NCBI GenBank assembly: GCA_021030905.1
Contig: JAGFMI010000018.1
Span: forward strand, 434,001 to 498,000
Reading direction: 5' to 3'
Origin: Pyrenula massariospora
Taxonomy: Eukaryota; Ascomycota; Eurotiomycetes; Pyrenulales; Pyrenulaceae
DNA: 64,000 nt
Part shown: one piece after another, positions 47,321-58,250 of the stretch
Position numbering within the stretch: the stretch's first letter is position 1
How the letters are laid out: each line of letters begins with the position of its first letter
Program-made: the position numbers and the translations under genes
The notes under the pieces: model-generated
What the model saw: only the letters and a program-made list of their open reading frames with translations
Databases searched by the model: none
What the model was told of the DNA's origin: nothing

Positions 47321-48472
47321 ATGGCGTCACATGCGAGTCGCCGCAAACCACGGCGAGTGGCTCGCCAGGATGACGACGATGCGGAAGATGATGGTGAGCC
47401 TGTAGTCCGGAAGCCTCATATCTCTGGTCCCAAGCAAAGATCAAAGCTGCGTATGTCATTCGCGCCCGAAGAAACTCCCGATACCTCGTCTTACGACGAA
47501 CAGGAAGTACAGGAAGCTAGCTCTGGCCCGTCGTCGAGGTACACACTACCGAAGAATACTCCGAAGTCTACCTTGCGCGCCAACGTCACCGAAAGATTGC
47601 CACTGAGGGCCGCAAACCAAGAAGATCGACCGAACTATAGTCAGGATTATCTCGCTGAGCTGCGCACCTCCACCCCATCGAAGCCTTGGAGTCCTGCCGA
47701 TAGCGATGACAACAGCGCAGTTCAGTCTATTGCTGATCAAAGTACTTCTATCCAGAAATTTGAGGGTGTTGGCAGTGTTAGCACCTTAATACCGAGCACT
47801 GCTGAAATTGCGGAGAAAAAGGGGAGGAGAGCCAGGCTCGCCAAAGAGCAAGAGTACATTGCTCTAGATGATGGAGAACAAGATTGGCGTATCTCACTTG
47901 ATAAAGCCGAGAAAGACACTCGTCTTATACGTGATGATGAAGACTTTGCAGAAGGCTTTGAAGAGTTGGTGGATGACGGTACCGTCGCTTTAGGAAAGAA
48001 GGCCGAAAGAGACCAGGCTAGAAAGGATCGTGCCCAAATGCAGGAACTTATTGATAACGCCGAAGAAAGCTCGGAGGACGAATCAGAGGCTGAGAGAAAT
48101 TTCATGTACGAGGCCGCACAAACGAGAGCCGGGATGGACGGGATGACCAGAGAGACCGACGAGCGAAGCTCCGCAAACAAAATGCCTCCGACAGTAACGA
48201 AGATTCCTCAACTGAGTGCTGTGATTGAAAGACTCCGCACTCGTTTGCAGGAGATGGAGCAGAAAAGAGGATTAATAGCCAACCAGAGGCAAGCCCTGCA
48301 CCAGGAAAAGATGGAGATCGAAGCACGAGAGAAAGAGATTCAGGCTCTAGTCACTGAAGCCGGAGAAAAGTTTGAAAAAGTCAGGTTGGAAGCCGGGCTT
48401 GGAAGTGAGATGCCCTCTTCCAACGCTATTATCAGTGCAGCGCAAACGCCGGAAGTGGTCGACTCTAGTTGA
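47321..48472 (+). CDS. Ntr2-like spliceosome disassembly factor (GCFC/ILP1-related)
   Basis: Single exon, 383 aa, starting at the first true ATG (MASHASRRKPRRVARQDDDD). Features match the fungal Ntr2 family: a basic start, the patch SKLRMSFAPEE, a central EKKGRRARLAKEQEYIALD block, acidic segments (EDFAEGFEELVDDGTVALG) and a C-terminal coiled coil (VIERLRTRLQEMEQKRG). In yeast Ntr2 with Ntr1 recruits the helicase Prp43 to release lariat introns. The human relative is the GCFC2/PAXBP1 N-terminal region. It is mostly disordered, so similarity is confined to these patches. Nuclear. Confidence 0.78.
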   Translation: MASHASRRKPRRVARQDDDDAEDDGEPVVRKPHISGPKQRSKLRMSFAPEETPDTSSYDEQEVQEASSGPSSRYTLPKNTPKSTLRANVTERLPLRAANQEDRPNYSQDYLAELRTSTPSKPWSPADSDDNSAVQSIADQSTSIQKFEGVGSVSTLIPSTAEIAEKKGRRARLAKEQEYIALDDGEQDWRISLDKAEKDTRLIRDDEDFAEGFEELVDDGTVALGKKAERDQARKDRAQMQELIDNAEESSEDESEAERNFMYEAAQTRAGMDGMTRETDERSSANKMPPTVTKIPQLSAVIERLRTRLQEMEQKRGLIANQRQALHQEKMEIEAREKEIQALVTEAGEKFEKVRLEAGLGSEMPSSNAIISAAQTPEVVDSS

Positions 48473-48695
48473 AAGACGCCAGTCCAGTGACACTTGCTCA
48501 GGTTATCGCTTACACTCAATTTGATGGTCCTGTTGGACCCACAAGAAACAAATATGTGAAAGAGACAAGTAACATTTACTCCAAGGTGATCCCGCGAAAT
48601 CTTGAATTATCGACAGAATTTTGCTCCCGCCAATATCGAACATGCTAGGCAGTGAATGCCTTAAGAAACCTCACCACCTTCAAAACCCGTGTTAC

Positions 48696-49544
48696 CTAAA
48701 GCTTCGAATCCTCCTTGATCGCAAGGTCTGTGAAGGGTATGTCCAGAAATTGCCACATGTGGTGAAACCGGTCCGAACCAAAAAATGGCTCGCTCTCACC
48801 GTGTCTATTTGAAACCCACAACCACGGTGCGCCGAAGGCCCCCAGGTCCATCGCTTTTTGCGTGTTATCTGTCAGAGCTTGCTTATATTTCGCGGTACTT
48901 GCAGCAGCCAGGATTTTTGGTACATCTTTCATGTCAATATGTTCGGCCAACGCCTGGCTCAGGTTTTCGGGCTTTGAAATGTCGAGGCTTCGGTCAAATA
49001 GATATATCCAGAGCTGAAGAAGGGTCTGCTCGAACTGCTCTTGGGGATAGTGCTCTTTGATGTAAATCATGCAGCGCTGGGGGAGGATAGAGAGAATTGG
49101 GAAGAAGCTCGGTGCCGGCTTGTAAGGTAAACCGTGGTATTTAGCGGATCGCTTCGCGTCAAAGCTACCGTATTTGGCTTTGACTGGGTTCGTCCACGGA
49201 GGCTTGTTTCCTTCAGCGGAGGGTATTGTTAGAGAACGGACTTTTCACAGATTCTTTGCCTGGTCCGGTTTGAGAAAGAGACCCTGGGCAGAATGTATAA
49301 TTTTCTAAAAGGCATACGGCCTCGTGAGAAGGACTTACCGGATCCAACATTGATACCACCTAGAAACACAGGATGGAATCTGCCACGTGATCAACAGCTA
49401 GCTGGTGAGCGTTGGCAGGATCTCTTACTCGACTTCTACATCATGTGACCCTAGAAGCTTCCGATTCTTTCGTAGATAGACCATAGCATATTTGGAGTAT
49501 GGTGATACACAATCCAGATAGCAATCTATCTTCCCCTTCGCCAT
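48696..49544 (-). CDS. Glutathione S-transferase kappa (DsbA-like), peroxisomal
   Basis: Exons 49544-49429, 49379-49339 and 49210-48696 give 223 aa. The fold is thioredoxin/DsbA-like; the N-terminal CYLDCVSPYSKYA contains the active-site Ser region of GSTK (Ser binds glutathione). FHPVFLGGINVGSGNKPPW and KAKYGSFDAKR are family signatures, as is the late FGAPWLWV. The protein ends EDSKL, a canonical C-terminal PTS1, predicting the peroxisomal matrix. Intron 2 is 128 bp, long for this window. It is divergent from an SDR that also ends in SKL. The substrate is unknown; bacterial relatives include 2-hydroxychromene-2-carboxylate isomerase. Confidence 0.92.
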
Positions 49545-49638
49545 GCTAGGCATGCTACCGGGAAGGTTTTTCTGGCAAGGATCTCGATCCGACAATGGTT
49601 TTGAAATACACGGATTATCTGTACTGACCAATGATGAT

Positions 49639-49648
49639 CTATATATAG
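49639..49648 (-). promoter_or_regulatory. TATA box for GST kappa
   Basis: CTATATATAG, a perfect TATA-type palindrome, lies about 95 bp upstream of the GSTK start codon, where a fungal TATA box would be expected. TATA boxes often mark inducible genes. Confidence 0.5.
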
Positions 49649-49926
49649 GGCGTTTTTCAGACGTAGAAGGATCACATAAACGGTACGGCAGGCGTTATCT
49701 GTTCGACTAGATAGTGGTAAAATTGAGTATGATTTGAAGACCCAGGTTTCCTCATCAACACAGCATTTGCAACTCTCCGCTTTCCATTCCTGGCTCGGTC
49801 CTTGTGAACAGGTTTGTGAAGAATAAGTAATGGACTTAGGTAACTGTCGTTTATTTACAGTACTTTGATCCCTGAAAGAAGCGGAACAAATTGTACGGGG
49901 GACCCCTCAGCCCAAGCCCCAGAGAG

Positions 49927-49932
49927 CCGAGG
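49927..49932. promoter_or_regulatory. CCTCGG-core word in shared promoter (possible FarA/FarB site)
   Basis: CCGAGG (reverse complement CCTCGG) is the core of sites bound by the fatty-acid regulators FarA/FarB in Aspergillus. One copy in 719 bp is not unlikely by chance, so this is only a pointer. Confidence 0.25.
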
Positions 49933-50263
49933 CCATTGTCAAGGGTCACGGATTTATGATCACTCATCACCTCTTTCGTTCCGCGGGACGTTGGTGAGGC
50001 CTCCGGCGACCGCTGCTCTCAGGTTTAAATATTCAGAAGAACTGGAGGACAAGCTCGAGTACTAGCTTTGAAGAAAGCAATGCGTCGGTCGGTCTTGGCT
50101 GATTCCTTGAGGAGTGGTTTTCTCTCTGCTACCCTCCCAACCAAATCACCGGTCTGAGCTTCAAAGCCCAGTCTCTCGATAGTGCACGGCATCACTAATT
50201 TTTTACTTTCGAGACACTTACGGCTGCCAGACTAGACCTTGCTCGAGCTGTTACAATTATAGG

Positions 50264-51468
50264 ATGTCAATAAAAGGGAACGTCGCGCTCGTGATTGGCG
50301 CATCCAGGGGCATTGGCCGACAGGTTGCAATTGATCTCGCCAGCAAAGGCTACAAAGGTAACATTTCCGCATGATCTCTTTTACCAGCCACCATTCAGAA
50401 CCATGTAGTCGTTGTTGCCGCAAAGACCACCTCAGACGCCTCCCAAACGAAGCCTTTCCCACCAGATCCCAACTCCTCGGCTTCAACAATCAACACCGTA
50501 GTTCGGGAGATCGCAGAGGCCGGCGGAGAAGCACATGCCGTCGCCGTCGATGTGAGAGATTTTGACAATGTTACTAAACTCGTGGATGAGACGGTGAGGC
50601 ATTTCGGCGGATTGGATGTCCTGGTGTACAATTCAGGGGCCATTTGGCAAGTACCATGAGTACGGCAAAGTATCGTTGCACTGACTCATATCCTAAGGTG
50701 GGCCTCTGTAGAAGACACACCGATGAAGAGATTTCAATTGATGCAGAGGATCAACCCTGAAGGTTTGTAGCGTCATGGACCTGTTTCGTGGCAAAAAGGG
50801 TCTACTAATCAAGAATTCCAGGCCTTTACGGCGCGATCCAAGCAGCCCTGCCACATTTCCAAAATGCAGGCTGGAAAGCTCGAATCATCGTCGTCTCCCC
50901 GCCAATATACTCCCGGTTCTTCCGCGGTAAAGCTGCATACGCAATGGGTACGTCCTGTGAGCCCGCCTCTCATAACAGTAGTTTGACTACATGCAGGAAA
51001 GATTGGGATGAGTGTCCTCACCAAGGGTCTCGCTATGGACTTTATCCGTCAAGGCAGATCAAACATGACCATCACGAGCATATGGCCGGCTGTTGCCATC
51101 GAGTCTGCCGCCACAGAGTTTCGTGGCGGTAGTGACCTTTCCATTAAGAAGGATCTGAGGAAACCGGTAATTCCTCCGCCGTCAAGGTCTTTCGATGTTG
51201 TTCATGCTGATTCCCTCAGACAATCTTTTCAGACGCCATATTAGCTATGCTCCAAGCCCCGGCACAGGAGGTCAATGGCCTGATTGACACGGACGAGGAC
51301 TTTCTCCGCAAGAAGGGCGTGACAGATTTTTCAAAGTACTCCGTCGTTCCGGGTTCCACTCCGAGGCGGATCATGCCTGCTGAATTTCCGGTGCTCGAGG
51401 TTGCGGAACAGGATGATGAGGGGACTCGAGTGGACAGCACGACATTGTTTGCGAAGTCGAAGCTGTGA
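50264..51468 (+). CDS. HSDL2-like short-chain dehydrogenase/reductase, peroxisomal
   Basis: Exons 50264-50357, 50409-50646, 50698-50762, 50822-50947, 50997-51166 and 51220-51468 give 313 aa. The Rossmann NAD(P) motif is IGASRGIGR; the long VVVAAKTTSDAS segment with an insert, and later VDVRDFDN and NSGAIWWASVEDTPMKRF, are typical of HSDL2 proteins. The catalytic Tyr-Lys is YAMGK. It ends FAKSKL, a canonical PTS1, predicting the peroxisome; mammalian HSDL2 is also peroxisomal. Intron 2 (50647-50697) must start GCAAGT to restore IWWAS, so it is a GC-AG intron. The substrate is unknown; a role in fatty-acid or lipid turnover is inferred from family and location. Divergent from GST kappa. Confidence 0.92.
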
Positions 51469-52260
51469 TGGTCAGGTATGATATATGCTTATTCTATTCT
51501 GATTTTCCATCACTTGCCTTTCGGAGGGTAGCATGTTTTAGGGTGCATCCCATAAAGCTAGATCTAATCGGAAACGCAGTTCACAGCGAGGACCGTCCAG
51601 GTGAGACCGATGAAAACAAGGTAATGGAAAGTGTAAGCCATGCCAAAATCACACAGAAATCACTCCCCATCACCGCACCAGACCCGCAAACCCCCATCAA
51701 TCACAAAAGAATATATTTTGCCTCCCCCCCAAAATCTGCCGGCTAGCTGAATCAAATCCTCCTGGCGCAGCGGTCCGGCAGTGCGTTCCTGCTACCCTCT
51801 AGTACCGACCAACTTCAGGGCTTGAGTTCGAGTCTTGTCGACCGCAACTGCCCTGACACGACAACTCGATCACCGCCCGATCGAGGGAAGCAAAATCCTA
51901 CAACAGAGGGATTTTCGTACTCCAGCCCGAATCACCGCAATGCGATGTGTGGATGGTTCTGGCTGGGGGAGCTTTTTGGATGTTCGTCCTTTTGTCATGG
52001 GACAGGGTCGGGGTAAGAGGTACAGTCTTATGATATGGGTAGAAGTCTATCTTTACTTTACCTCTGTTGAATTTCTTTTCACATGAAGTCATCGAATTCT
52101 AACGCAAGCCATGCTTATATACGTAATAGTAGTAGATATCTAACCTAAGAAGAGTTGCTCTCACAGTCTGATTTTCTCTACTTTAGCATATCTCAGTCTT
52201 TTATATCGACCTAGTATTACGTACGTGTTAGCCGTGAATTTCATGCCGAGCCTGTTGAAC
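51469..52260. other. Intergenic between convergent SDR and amidohydrolase
   Basis: 3' flanks. It contains a tRNA-like pair of pol III promoter boxes at 51763-51835. No protein gene is supported. Confidence 0.5.
51763..51835 (+). other. tRNA-like A-box/B-box pair (tRNA relic or SINE-like)
   Basis: TGGCGCAGCGG fits the A-box exactly, and 51 bp later AGTTCGAGTCT matches 9 of 11 B-box positions. A D-arm can fold (GCGC with GTGC), but the acceptor ends do not pair and no anticodon arm is clear. It is not a working tRNA as far as I can see. Confidence 0.35.
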
Positions 52261-53971
52261 CTATTCCAGGGGAAAGGATCGGGGGCTGATTACGGGCAGA
52301 CTTACAAAGTCTTTGTCATCAATATGCCACATTCCCTTCATCAATCCAAGCGCCGCCTGAGGATCGCTTTTCTCGATCCGCGTTTGAATATCCTCCCTAC
52401 TGCGCATCAATTCCTTCGACACCGCATTCCAAGGGAGCTCTTGACCCTGCGCGACTGGAGCACCAGAAACTGCTCGAGCAGGGTTCAAAGAGCTGCCTTC
52501 CTTCCTCAAGACCCCATTAACAATCACCTCGGAGATATCATGAGTCGTCGAATGTCTCACGACTGCGACCAGGGGATCATGCTGCGCGGCGCCGATCATT
52601 GAGGGGCTGGTAGCATCAAAGACGACGAGGTCGGCGAGCTTGCCTTCAGCGATGCTCCCGAGCTGGTCTTCCATCTTGACCGCGCGGGCACCGTGGATTG
52701 TACCTAGATTGAATGCTTCCTCTGTGGTGCCTTTGATCTGGTTTGGGAATTTGCCCTGAGACTCAAGCTCGCGGATTGACAGCAGACGCGTCGAGAATAG
52801 GGCTAATCGCATTTGATCGACGATGCTTGAGGGGTTGTTGGAATGACCTGTTGAGGTGTCAGTTCCTCTGAACATTCGGAAAGATGATCCGCCCTCACAG
52901 TCGATTCCCAATGACGCTAGGACATTCTTACGGAACGCCAACGGCGTGCCTAGCATTTGGCCCTCGGTATCTGGCGTGCAGGAAATATACGAGTTACTTT
53001 TGGTCATGAACTCGCATTCCTCCTTCGTCGCTCCTGTGGCGTGGGAGTAGAGAAGGTCGTTGGCCGCGAGACCATAAGATTTGATGGCCGCTGCAGGAGA
53101 GGAATTCATGCCTGTTTACTTGTCAGCGCAGGAAGATCATTATGAATCTCGAAAGGCAAACCAGCCACCGGATTCCGACAGAAGTGTGTAGTAATGAGCT
53201 TTGCTCCGAGCGAGCGAACCCTCTCAAACAATCCAACGACGATGTCCTTCGGGAGGAACCAAAAGTCAAATCCGAAACCAAGGCTGACTCGCCCATCTCC
53301 AAAAGGCTGCGCCTTAGCCAACTTCTCAAATTGCTCCATGACCCAAGCTGGCATTGCTTCCTCCTCGGGAACGATCTCAGAGGTCCAGCTCTTGACTCGG
53401 AAGATTGGTACATAGCAGAAGATTGATCTGATCCCAGAGCCGACGGTGGCCGCGATCGCCTTCTCCACATGCTCCGGTGAATACGTAAGGTGAGCATGGT
53501 CGACGACGGTTGTCGTGCCGGCATTCAGAGCTTCAAGACAACCGCCAAGCTCACCCCAGTAGATATCGTCGGATGTGTAACTGTATGAATGCAAATTTCC
53601 TTTAAGCTGGTGAGCGATTTCATCATCACCGGGGCGGGAAAAGAACATGACGGATCTGCAGTCTGCCATGGGTGGTAAGCAGATCTGTCGACGGCGAACA
53701 TACCAGTTACCAAGTACTGCAGCAATTGCTCGTCCGAGTGACGACCCTTCAATTGGGTTTGCCAGAGGTGGTGGTGGGTATCAATAAAGCCCGGGGACAC
53801 GATCTTGCCCGAGCAATCGATGACCTTAGTGGAGGCATCTGCAGCTAGCGACTTGCCAATCTTTGTGATTTTGTTTCCCTGAATCAGGATGTCGGTGTTT
53901 GCCTCCGCCTTGACGTGATCGTCTGGTTGATGGCAGAGAACAGTCCCGTTACGTAGGATGATGGAGGACAT
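52261..53971 (-). CDS. Amidohydrolase, ATZ/TRZ (chlorohydrolase/deaminase) type
   Basis: Exons 53971-53704, 53599-53162, 53090-52899 and 52847-52261 give 494 aa. This metal-dependent hydrolase subgroup includes guanine/cytosine deaminases and s-triazine hydrolases. The first metal site is in GFIDTHHHLWQTQLKG; later metal ligands are His in ITTHFCRNP and in LYSHATGA, and Asp in LGIDCHSNN. LGTIHGARAV and GKLADLVVFD are typical of the C-terminal part, with the beta-sandwich region built from both termini (SSIILRNGTVL). Intron 3 (52848-52898) is 51 bp and stop-free; removing it restores the conserved DCHSNN. The substrate is unknown. No targeting signal. Intron 2 was placed by rejoining NPVA to AIKSYGL. 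Confidence 0.88.
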
Positions 53972-56070
53972 TTTTGCGCGAAAGTAATCTTGAACGCTCT
54001 TGTGGAGGATGGATCACTGAGAAACTCATATTCATCGCCTACCTTTTATATCTACGAATATGGGGGCGGCTTGCATTCGTTAACGCCGTCTGAAGTCAAT
54101 ACCTCTGAGGTTAGATACGGAGGGGAAGCGTCTTGGCGGCGGAAGATGGCCCAGTTACCGGAGAGTCGCGGAGTTCTGTGCTTCTCGTTCTACCGCAACG
54201 TCGTGTAGTCATTGACAGTACGTTGGCAAAGTATACGGCCTTAAAACCGAAGTCGTGCGTAGTCTAAGACGCGTCTGGGGAAAGGCCAAGGTAGCGCTTC
54301 GCGCTTCGGTACAAGGATTGCTTCCGGTCAGACAAGCTGTGTCGGGATTAATGAGCGGAGTTGCACCTTGTTCGGACGGGGACGGCCCGAGAAGCATAGA
54401 ACAATAGCCTCCTCCAGAGCAAGGCTATGATTTCTTAGGAAGTAGCTCAACGGCTAATGGAAGATACCAGCATAAAGCACGACGCATGCACACTCCCTAT
54501 TGCATGCAGAAACGGTGACCGTGCTGGCGTGTCTATCCAGGAAGGGATATCGAGCTAGCCTAAGGGGTAATGCTTCGATCCACGTCAGCCTAATGTCGTC
54601 AAGGAAGGGAAGCAAAATAAGATTAAGAAGAAGGCGCTATCTCTCGGATAGCTACATGGAGCACTACATCAAAGAGGTCTCTTTGCCGAGTGACGAACGA
54701 GAAGCATCGAAAACCCGGATCCGCAGTGCTCAAAATCAACAAGTGGATGACAAGGGGCACATCATATAAAGACCATGAGCACGAGGCCCAACGCACAAAA
54801 AATATACCGACTGTAAACAGCGAAAGGTGACTAAACATTCACAAGATTGTAAGACACAGAAGTGTCTAGGGTATCAGTGTCAAAACTTCGTCACAGCTTG
54901 ACATTGCAGTCACAATTCCCTGAGTCCAGAGACGGCGAGGTCCTACGTCTGAGATACGGACCGCTTCTTTTTCTGATTTAGAAACAACGTCGTCCTCATT
55001 GATACTGCATGCATTGGAATTTAACCTACTATCCACCCAAACCATGTGGAAATAGTGGAACTTGTATCGGCAATCGCACGTTTCAGGTGCAAATGATCGG
55101 CCGGCTGTCCTACCTTGCCAAAGCACGTTCCCGTGTGTACTTGCTCGTGCTGCAGTCGCCCGCTAATGTCGCGTAAGACCCTTCCCCGACACACCCCAAC
55201 CCAAGGTTCATCAATGTGATATGCTGGAAGCAGAGATTGTAGCGGGGAGAGGATATTGAGATATCTTCCTGCTTCGATTTTTAGTTAGGCATCGCTCAGC
55301 TAGATTCCTTGTGGCTGGAGATGATTTAAAATATTTCCTAGAAACGGACAACTAGTTGTGGAGGACGGGAGAAAACCCTTGGGACAGTGAAAAATCCCGA
55401 AGCAAAGAAGAAAACGTCGTGCTGTATCAAAGAACCGAGATCGATGGAACAGCACAATCCCGCTCTTAGGGGAAGCCTAGGGAAGAGGCTCGGGTGTCTG
55501 AGCAAGCCGATCTTGAATAGCATTTGCCTATTGAGGTCGTTCCCGTTGCCGACTTACCTCATAAAAGGTGTATATTCCTACCTTCAACGTTCAAGAGCCC
55601 CCCGCTACCTCTTTTTCTTCCGAAGTTTTGGCAACTGTTTGCGTTTAATTAGACGGACTTGACGAGGTCCAGTAATTAGTTTGCAAATCATAATCCCTTT
55701 TAAACCGGTAAACACGTTCTGTTTGGCATTGATCTGGGGCTGAGGCAGACAGTCCAATGACTTCATGTCAGGCTATATCGAAGATCTGTTGGTGACATGT
55801 TAGCAAATCAATGTTCATGGAATCCATCTGAGCCAATCGGTCACGAAAGTTTGCTGCAGCACTCAAAACCAAGCTCCACGTTCAAGCTCCGTTCATACAG
55901 ATCCAGACGTCCGATTGCAAGAGTTTGAATATACTATTCATACCCGATCTGCGTGACACTGATCATGCGCTTCGCTGCAGGCCATTTCAGCATTCGCTCT
56001 TCCTAACAGGTCGTACTCAGACGTTCTCCCACGTCGAATCGAGACGCCTTTGGCAAAGCTGTGTTGCCCA
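53972..56070. other. 2.1-kb intergenic region, divergent
   Basis: It separates the amidohydrolase (-) and Myb-like (+) starts. Frames up to 91 codons on both strands (for example 54500-54769, 55387-55662) show no recognisable protein. Part is probably a long leader of the Myb-like gene. No repeat, RNA gene or transposon feature is seen. Confidence 0.5.
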
Positions 56071-57964
56071 ATGATTCGCAATTTGAGTGCACCGTTGCCC
56101 AGAAAAGCTCAAGGATCAGAAACAGCGAACTCTCTCTTGGGTCTTTCGGCAGTACAACCTAACTCATCCAAGTGTCGGATCTCTGGTTCGCAGGGAAATG
56201 AGTACACTGTCGCGACAGAGCCATCGTGGAATCATCCCCACAGGTTTTGCAAGCATCAGGGGGAAGGATTTTCAGAGGAAGGATGCCTTTCAGGTTGTGC
56301 TCCGGCTTGGCCATCCAGCACCCGCCAGAAAAATAGTGGTCTCCAACAATGGCCTCCGGGTAGGATTCAGAAGCAGGTTGTCTCGACGGACTCTTTTCAA
56401 GAGGGAGAAAAACCCGCAGACTGGAGAAGAACCTCGGATTTCCAGGGAAAAGGCTTTCCAGAGAGCTGTTGTGAAGAAAATGCATATGATATTCAACACT
56501 TGATTTTCAATGACTATGCCTGGCTTACGACGGAGAAAATATGCGATAGATCTGAGTCGAAGTCGATTCACAAGGATGTCGATTTGGAACAGGCACAGGC
56601 AGCGTCTATCCCTTTCAATGTAACAAATGGCCAGCAGCAAGACAAACAGTCTCGTTGCTATCAATTCCCGTTGATCACTTGTTCCTTGGGCCGTGAAGCC
56701 GGGCGAAATGAAAACAATTTACATGAGGACGAAACGAAGCTAGCAAGTAACGTATATCAAGATGTTGTACCGAACGCCACGGAGCGGCCAATGCACTGCA
56801 AGCTCCAAATTGATTTCAAGGACGGGAATGCCATGAGATCCCAGGCCTTGGGGAACGACGTTCAGCGGTTAGTCACTCCGGGTGCCCTGAATGATGGTCT
56901 AGGCAGCCAAATGCCCATTTTGTCTGCGCCATCCTCCTCTACTCGAAAAAATCAAAAGTCGAGCGATGTTCAAGAAAGCTTAGGCTGCACGTGTGCAATG
57001 GCACGCCTAGCTGGGTGGGAACAGTCGTTCACTGTACCCAGTAGCCAGGACCTGAGCCTGATTAGTACAATGGAGGACCAGGGGAGAATTGACCATCAAT
57101 ATCATCTGACCTCAGCCAGCCTCAACCCGGGAGAAATTAACCTCCAAGAAATGGCGGTTTGGCCACAGGATGCTAGCACTGGGCAACCTACACAAGGCAT
57201 CGAAGAGTGCTGGTACCCAGGGCTTGGTACTAGCATGGACTGCCTGCCAGGGTCACCCCACAGCTTCATTGACAACTGGAATGACTTGGACGTGTTCAAT
57301 CAAATGACAAACACAACAAGGTATTCGCCTCTTGACTTCGACCAGAGAGACCAATGTCTACGGCACCAGCCCTACGGCGATGTGGAGACCGAAGAGTATC
57401 CAAGTGACGTGTCGCCTTACCTAGCCTTTAGTGACAGATCAATGTCTCCCGACCGAGGCTCCTTATCCCATCAGAGTCTAACACAGAGTCCTCGGCGGAC
57501 CGAGCGGAAAGACAATTTTCTGATCCATTGCAAAGACCTAGGGTGGTCGTACGAAGAGATCAAAGTAAAGGGAGGATTTCAGGAGGCAGAATCGACGTTG
57601 CGAGGTCGGTATCGAACGCTGACCAAACGTAAGGAGGATCGTCCTCGAAAGCCTGAGTGGAGCCGTGAAGATGCAAGTTCTTCTGAGAGCCTTCTTCAAC
57701 TGTATCGCTAATGATTGGCAGGATGAGTTGCTTCAAGAGGCAGTCCAGTATTTCCAAATGCGGAGCCCTAGACAAACTCATAACCGAGGGATAAAACGAA
57801 GCTCTCTGCAGAGCAATCTCTCAAGGATACCTTGGAAGCAGGTGGCAGAATACATTGCCTCCCACGGAGGTTTTCATTTTGGCAATTCCACGTGTAAGAA
57901 GAGATATCTAGAACTGTTACGACATGACCCACAGATTGTTCGGGAATTGCAGTTGGCTCGGTGA
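56071..57964 (+). CDS. Myb-like DNA-binding protein
   Basis: Exons 56071-57672 and 57722-57964 give 614 aa. The first 450 or so residues are low-similarity and rich in Ser, Gln, Asn and acidic residues. The conserved part is two Myb/SANT-like units: DNFLIHCKDLGWSYEEIK, GGFQEAESTLRGRYRTL, then RKPEWSRED-DELLQEAVQYF and IPWKQVAEYIASHGG ending CKKRYLELL. This pattern recurs in uncharacterised fungal Myb proteins. The intron must begin GCAAGT (57673): the GT four bases later would give a stop, so this is a GC-AG intron. Start codon choice is uncertain, since the long divergent N-terminus offers no landmark. Nuclear transcription regulator by inference. Confidence 0.8.
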
Positions 57965-58250
57965 TGTGGCTTGGCAGGTTTGAATGCTGGTCGGATGAAT
58001 TTGAATACTAGGCATACGCATTAGTGAGGTCTGCATGTGTAACTGTGAAGAACGAGCAATGTATGCTTCTCTTCGAGTGCGCCGTGGAATATTGGAGACG
58101 GCGGGCTTAAGATCTTGGAGGTGGCGCGGTTTGGAAAAGGCTCAATGCAGTGGACACGGAAAGGGAAAATGCTGTCTCAAGAGGCTCCCCGAGCCAATGA
58201 GCCACCAGCCTGAGCTCACTGCAATCTCCGGAACGTCCACCCCTTTGATA

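Larger units (their letters stand above)
49545..50263. promoter_or_regulatory. Shared divergent promoter, GST kappa / SDR
   Basis: 719 bp between the start codons of two genes whose products both carry -SKL. It includes a TATA-like box near the GSTK side and one CCTCGG-core word. Otherwise there are small unsupported frames. Confidence 0.6.
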
